Source: Mycolicibacterium mageritense (GTDB taxonomy: Bacteria; Actinomycetota; Actinomycetes; Mycobacteriales; Mycobacteriaceae). From it: a DNA stretch of 64,000 nt. Below the pieces are notes generated by a model. It saw only the letters and a list, made by a program, of their open reading frames with translations. It was not told the origin of the DNA and ran no database searches. The DNA lies in NCBI RefSeq assembly GCF_010727475.1, contig NZ_AP022567.1, positions 4,278,001 to 4,342,000 on the forward strand, read 5' to 3'. Positions 59,989 through 64,000 of the stretch are shown here, piece by piece. Each line of letters starts with the position of its first letter. Positions within the stretch are counted from its first letter, which is position 1. The translations under genes were made by a program, and so were the position numbers.

Positions 59989-61089
59989 ATGGCTGGCGTC
60001 AGTATCGAAGTAAATGGGCTGAGCAAGTCCTTCGGATCCTCGAAGATCTGGGAAGACGTCACGCTGACGATCCCCGCCGGTGAGGTCAGCGTCATGCTGG
60101 GCCCGTCGGGTACCGGCAAGTCGGTGTTCCTGAAGTCGCTGATCGGTCTGCTGCGCCCGGAGCGCGGCTCGATCATCATCGACGGCACCGACATCATCCA
60201 GTGCTCGGCCAAGGAGCTCTACGAGATCCGGACGCTGTTCGGGGTGCTGTTCCAGGACGGCGCGCTGTTCGGCTCGATGAACATCTACGACAACACGGCC
60301 TTCCCGCTGCGTGAGCACACCAAGAAATCCGAGAGCGAAATCCGTGAGATCGTCATGGAGAAGCTCGAGATCGTGGGTATGCCCAACGACGGTCACAAGT
60401 TCCCCGGCGAGATCTCCGGCGGTATGCGTAAGCGCGCCGGTCTGGCCCGGGCCCTGGTGCTCGACCCGAAGATCCTGCTCGTCGACGAGCCGGACTCCGG
60501 TCTCGACCCGGTTCGTACCGCTTACCTGTCGCAGCTGCTGATCGACATCAACGCGCAGATCGACGCGACCGTGCTGATCGTGACGCACAACATCAACATC
60601 GTGCGCACGGTGCCGGACAACATCGGCATGCTCTACCGCAAGCACCTGGTCATGTTCGGTCCTCGCGAGGTGCTGCTGACCAGTGACGAGCCGGCCGTCA
60701 AGCAGTTCCTCAACGGCCGCCGTATCGGCCCCATCGGCATGTCGGAGGAGAAGGACGAGGCGACCGCGGCCGCCGAGCAGGCCGCGCTCGATGCCGGTCA
60801 CGGCGACGGTGGTGTCGAGGAGGTCGAGGGCGTGCCGCCGCAGATCACCGTCACCCCAGGTATGCCGGTGCGTCAGGCCGTCGCGCGACGTCAGGCGCGC
60901 GTGCGCGAGATCCTGCACACCCTGCCGCCCGCCGCCCAGGCCGCGATCCTCGAAGACCTCAACAACACCAGCGGCCAGACGCAGCAGGCGGCCCCGCTGC
61001 CGCAGAACTACGACGAGCCGACCGCTCGCCATCAGCGGACCGCCGACGACGAGCCCACCGGGGTGATCGAGGTTCCTGGGAAGAGTTAG
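59989..61089 (+). CDS. mkl: ABC transporter ATPase Mkl (MceG)
   Basis: 366 aa from ATG 59989. Walker A GPSGTGKS is at 38-45, the ABC signature SGGMRKR near 143-149 and Walker B LLVDEPDSGLD near 163-173. The C-terminal extension (about 245-366) is characteristic of MceG, the shared ATPase that powers Mce lipid and cholesterol importers. The rest of the Mce systems are encoded elsewhere. It lies in the expected place between rplL and rpoB (Rv0655-like) and is followed by a 15-bp-stem terminator. Confidence 0.93.
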   Translation: MAGVSIEVNGLSKSFGSSKIWEDVTLTIPAGEVSVMLGPSGTGKSVFLKSLIGLLRPERGSIIIDGTDIIQCSAKELYEIRTLFGVLFQDGALFGSMNIYDNTAFPLREHTKKSESEIREIVMEKLEIVGMPNDGHKFPGEISGGMRKRAGLARALVLDPKILLVDEPDSGLDPVRTAYLSQLLIDINAQIDATVLIVTHNINIVRTVPDNIGMLYRKHLVMFGPREVLLTSDEPAVKQFLNGRRIGPIGMSEEKDEATAAAEQAALDAGHGDGGVEEVEGVPPQITVTPGMPVRQAVARRQARVREILHTLPPAAQAAILEDLNNTSGQTQQAAPLPQNYDEPTARHQRTADDEPTGVIEVPGKS

Positions 61090-61104
61090 TCGCCAAGACA
61101 AGGT

Positions 61105-61138
61105 GAACGAGGCCGGGCCGCAAGGCCCGGCCTCGTTC
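61105..61138 (+). terminator. Terminator after mkl
   Basis: GAACGAGGCCGGGCC (61105-61119), loop GCAA, then the perfect reverse complement (61124-61138), followed by GTTTGT. GC-rich 15-bp stem. Confidence 0.85.
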
Positions 61139-61262
61139 GTTTGTAAGACGGGTCGGGACGGGCTTCAACGGCCCTGTGGCGGCCGCTGCGGGCCATTGAG
61201 GACTGGTTGAGGGTTCTGGGTGTCCAACGGGGTTACGCGCGCTGTCGGAGGGTTGGGTTAAG

Positions 61263-61292
61263 TTGGACATCGTGCTGGTGAACACACATATT
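61263..61292 (+). promoter_or_regulatory. Candidate distal rpoB promoter
   Basis: TTGGAC (61263-61268), an 18-bp spacer and CATATT (61287-61292) within the 525-bp gap between the mkl terminator and rpoB. The match to sigma-A consensus is moderate. Confidence 0.35.
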
Positions 61293-61414
61293 CGGCGCGT
61301 CACCTCTTGACGGACGGCGCCTTAAGGGCCAGTCTGTTGGGCAGCATGTTCGTATCGGGTAGTTCGAGACGCCAGCCAGCGCCTTACCGGCACGGATATC
61401 GTCGGGAGATGCTC

Positions 61415-61438
61415 GCCCAGTGATGCTCATTACTGGGC
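61415..61438 (+). other. Inverted repeat in the rpoB upstream region
   Basis: GCCCAGT and ACTGGGC around a 10-bp centre, directly before the proximal promoter candidate. It may be a regulator site or an RNA hairpin of the distal transcript. Confidence 0.35.
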
Positions 61439-61440
61439 AG

Positions 61441-61469
61441 TTGAGGAATGCGCCGTTCTGCGCTATCGT
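61441..61469 (+). promoter_or_regulatory. Candidate proximal rpoB promoter
   Basis: TTGAGG (61441-61446), a 17-bp spacer and TATCGT (61464-61469), about 190 bp before the rpoB start. It is a better fit than the distal candidate. The rest of the gap holds no reading frame I can support. Confidence 0.5.
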
Positions 61470-61663
61470 TGGACGTTGCGCTGGCTGCCTCCTGCCCACC
61501 CTCAGTATTCGACACCGTAGGTCTTGCCTGAGCATTGCTCAGTGATCTCGTCGCGTGCCGTCGGACAGGTCGTCAACCAGCCGAACCGACGCAGAATCGC
61601 GGCTAACCTGACCGGCAGTTGATGTCCTCCGGAAAGTCGCATGAGGTGCTGGAAGGATGCATC

Positions 61664-64000
61664 TTGGCAGTCTCTAGCCAGAGCAAGTCAGCAAACGCTA
61701 CCACCAATAACTCCGTCCCAGGAGCACCGAACCGAGTTTCATTTGCAAAGCTCCGCGAGCCTCTTGAGGTTCCGGGGCTACTCGACGTTCAGACCGATTC
61801 CTTCGAATGGCTGGTCGGTTCCGACCGTTGGCGCCAGAACGCCGTGGACCGCGGCGAGGAGAACCCTGTCGGCGGCCTCGAAGAGGTGCTGGCCGAACTC
61901 TCGCCGATCGAAGACTTCTCGGGCTCGATGTCGCTGTCGTTCAGCGACCCGCGCTTCGACGAGGTCAAGGCCCCGGTCGACGAGTGCAAAGACAAGGACA
62001 TGACGTACGCGGCCCCGCTGTTCGTCACGGCCGAGTTCATCAACAACAACACCGGTGAGATCAAGAGCCAGACGGTCTTCATGGGCGACTTCCCGATGAT
62101 GACCGAAAAGGGCACCTTCATCATCAACGGCACCGAGCGCGTCGTGGTGTCGCAGCTCGTCCGTTCGCCCGGTGTGTACTTCGACGAGACCATCGACAAG
62201 TCCACCGAGAAGACGCTGCACAGCGTCAAGGTGATCCCCGGCCGCGGTGCGTGGCTGGAGTTCGACGTCGACAAGCGCGACACCGTCGGTGTGCGCATCG
62301 ACCGCAAGCGCCGTCAGCCCGTCACCGTGCTGCTCAAGGCGCTGGGCTGGACCAGCGAGCAGATCGTGGAGCGCTTCGGCTTCTCCGAGATCATGATGGG
62401 CACGCTGGAGAAGGACAGCACCGCGGGCACCGACGAGGCGCTGCTGGACATCTACCGCAAGCTGCGTCCGGGCGAGCCGCCGACCAAGGAGTCCGCGCAG
62501 ACCCTGCTGGAGAACCTGTTCTTCAAGGAGAAGCGCTACGACCTGGCCCGCGTCGGCCGCTACAAGGTCAACAAGAAGCTGGGGCTCAACGCCGGCCAGC
62601 CGATCACGTCGTCGACGCTGACCGAAGAGGACGTCGTCGCGACCATCGAGTACCTGGTGCGCCTGCACGAGGGCCAGACCACGATGACCGTCCCCGGCGG
62701 TGTCGAGGTTCCGGTCGAGGTCGACGACATCGACCACTTCGGCAACCGTCGTCTGCGCACCGTGGGTGAGCTGATCCAGAACCAGATCCGCGTCGGCCTG
62801 TCGCGTATGGAGCGTGTCGTGCGTGAGCGCATGACCACGCAGGACGTCGAGGCGATCACGCCGCAGACCCTGATCAACATCCGTCCCGTCGTGGCGGCGA
62901 TCAAGGAGTTCTTCGGCACCAGCCAGCTGTCGCAGTTCATGGACCAGAACAACCCGCTGTCGGGTCTGACCCACAAGCGTCGCCTGTCGGCGCTGGGCCC
63001 CGGCGGTCTGTCCCGTGAGCGCGCCGGCCTCGAGGTCCGCGACGTGCACGCCAGCCACTACGGCCGCATGTGCCCGATCGAGACCCCTGAAGGTCCGAAC
63101 ATCGGTCTGATCGGCTCGCTGTCGGTGTACGCGCGCGTCAACCCGTTCGGCTTCATCGAGACCCCGTACCGCAAGGTCGTCGAGGGCGTGGTCACCGACC
63201 AGATCGATTACCTCACCGCCGACGAGGAGGACCGCCACGTCGTGGCGCAGGCCAACTCGCCGACCGACGCCGATGGCCGCTTCAGCGAGGACCGCGTCAT
63301 GGTCCGCAAGAAGGGCGGCGAGGTCGAGTTCGTGGCGGCCGATCAGGTCGACTACATGGACGTCTCGCCGCGCCAGATGGTGTCGGTCGCGACCGCGATG
63401 ATCCCGTTCCTCGAGCACGACGACGCCAACCGTGCCCTGATGGGTGCCAACATGCAGCGCCAGGCGGTTCCGCTGGTGCGCAGCGAGGCCCCGCTGGTCG
63501 GTACCGGCATGGAGCTGCGTGCCGCGATCGACGCGGGCGACGTCGTGGTGTCGGACAAGGCCGGTGTCATCGAAGAGGTCTCGGCCGACTACGTCACCGT
63601 GATGGCCGACGACGGCACCCGGCACACCTACCGGATGCGCAAGTTCGCCCGGTCCAACCACGGCACGTGCGCCAACCAGCGTCCGATCGTGGACGCCGGG
63701 CAGCGGGTCGAGGCCGGCCAGGTCATCGCCGACGGGCCCTGCACCGAGAACGGTGAGATGGCGCTCGGCAAGAACCTGCTCGTGGCGATCATGCCGTGGG
63801 AAGGCCACAACTACGAGGACGCGATCATCCTCTCCAACCGCCTGGTGGAAGAGGACGTGCTCACCTCGATTCACATCGAAGAGCACGAGATCGATGCCCG
63901 CGACACCAAGCTGGGCGCCGAGGAGATCACCCGGGACATCCCGAACGTCTCCGATGAGGTGCTGGCCGATCTCGACGAGCGCGGCATCGTCCGCATCGGC
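61664..64000 (+). CDS. rpoB: RNA polymerase beta subunit, 5' part
   Basis: The first 779 codons from TTG 61664 (GGAAGG with 7-bp spacing); GTG 61646, six codons upstream and in frame, is another candidate and would better fit M. smegmatis numbering as I recall it. NNSVPGAPNRVSFAKLREPL begins the conserved part. The rifampicin-binding cluster is wild type: FGTSQLSQFMDQNNPLSG and THKRRLSALGPGG, with Ser442 and His437 counted from TTG. The gene continues beyond the window, presumably into rpoC. Confidence 0.97.
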   Translation, partial: MAVSSQSKSANATTNNSVPGAPNRVSFAKLREPLEVPGLLDVQTDSFEWLVGSDRWRQNAVDRGEENPVGGLEEVLAELSPIEDFSGSMSLSFSDPRFDEVKAPVDECKDKDMTYAAPLFVTAEFINNNTGEIKSQTVFMGDFPMMTEKGTFIINGTERVVVSQLVRSPGVYFDETIDKSTEKTLHSVKVIPGRGAWLEFDVDKRDTVGVRIDRKRRQPVTVLLKALGWTSEQIVERFGFSEIMMGTLEKDSTAGTDEALLDIYRKLRPGEPPTKESAQTLLENLFFKEKRYDLARVGRYKVNKKLGLNAGQPITSSTLTEEDVVATIEYLVRLHEGQTTMTVPGGVEVPVEVDDIDHFGNRRLRTVGELIQNQIRVGLSRMERVVRERMTTQDVEAITPQTLINIRPVVAAIKEFFGTSQLSQFMDQNNPLSGLTHKRRLSALGPGGLSRERAGLEVRDVHASHYGRMCPIETPEGPNIGLIGSLSVYARVNPFGFIETPYRKVVEGVVTDQIDYLTADEEDRHVVAQANSPTDADGRFSEDRVMVRKKGGEVEFVAADQVDYMDVSPRQMVSVATAMIPFLEHDDANRALMGANMQRQAVPLVRSEAPLVGTGMELRAAIDAGDVVVSDKAGVIEEVSADYVTVMADDGTRHTYRMRKFARSNHGTCANQRPIVDAGQRVEAGQVIADGPCTENGEMALGKNLLVAIMPWEGHNYEDAIILSNRLVEEDVLTSIHIEEHEIDARDTKLGAEEITRDIPNVSDEVLADLDERGIVRIG

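Noticed and set aside
61778..63886. A 702-codon open frame antisense to rpoB
   Set aside because: Mirror of the highly biased rpoB codons; rpoB itself is certain.

Overview
The window is high-GC actinobacterial DNA, and its gene order places it in a fast-growing Mycobacterium (Mycolicibacterium) of the M. smegmatis / M. goodii type. From about 17.9 kb to the end it follows the M. tuberculosis order recD-recB-recC, echA3, an Rv0633c-like membrane protein, an Rv0634c-like metallo-hydrolase, thrT, metT, rpmG, hadABC, trpT, secE, nusG, rplK, rplA, mycolic acid methyltransferases, lipG, Rv0647c, Rv0648, Rv0649, Rv0650, rplJ, rplL, mkl and rpoB. Extra genes are interspersed. The rpoB N-terminus resembles M. 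smegmatis but, from memory, does not match it exactly, so the species is not fixed.

0-8.4 kb (accessory): an ADP-ribosylglycohydrolase start diverges from an NrtR-type regulator. An MscS channel follows. A 1.41-kb IS256-family element (IS6120-like) has intact ends and a 9-bp target duplication; it carries a frameshifted transposase and sits just upstream of a small LuxR-type gene. Then come a metallophosphatase, a DUF2510 membrane protein, a SEC-C protein, a GNAT acetyltransferase and a small secreted protein.

8.4-17.7 kb: release factor 3 (prfC) lies downstream of a ribbon-helix-helix/Doc toxin-antitoxin pair. Next are a proline-rich DUF7159 membrane protein, an HNH endonuclease, an L,D-transpeptidase, a TetR/epimerase divergent pair with a perfect operator, and glucose-6-phosphate dehydrogenase.

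17.7-35.3 kb: a 49-aa membrane protein, the recC-recB-recD operon, cyanase, an MFS/MarR/TSUP cluster with a divergent AraC gene, echA3 and neighbours, a DUF2235 protein that has lost its expected catalytic serine, and an NsrR-Hmp nitric-oxide detoxification unit.

35.4-46.6 kb: three tRNAs, L33, the FAS-II dehydratase HadABC, SecE, NusG, L11 and L1. After a strong bidirectional terminator come an ECF42-type sigma factor with its DGPF protein, two mycolic acid methyltransferases, LipG and an ABC1/UbiB kinase.

46.7-64 kb: an MpaB-type oxygenase/TetR pair, two DinB proteins with a divergent WYL regulator, a nucleotidyltransferase, an EEP phosphatase, a GH38 alpha-mannosidase / DUF7158-like / ROK kinase operon, an HxlR/DUF1772 pair, the L10-L12 operon with its leader, mkl (mceG) and the first 779 codons of rpoB.

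No CRISPR array, prophage or large new gene cluster was seen. The most interesting material is regulatory (several near-perfect operators between divergent genes), the IS insertion, the unusual toxin-antitoxin pairing, the degenerate DUF2235 protein, and the small or poorly characterised proteins.
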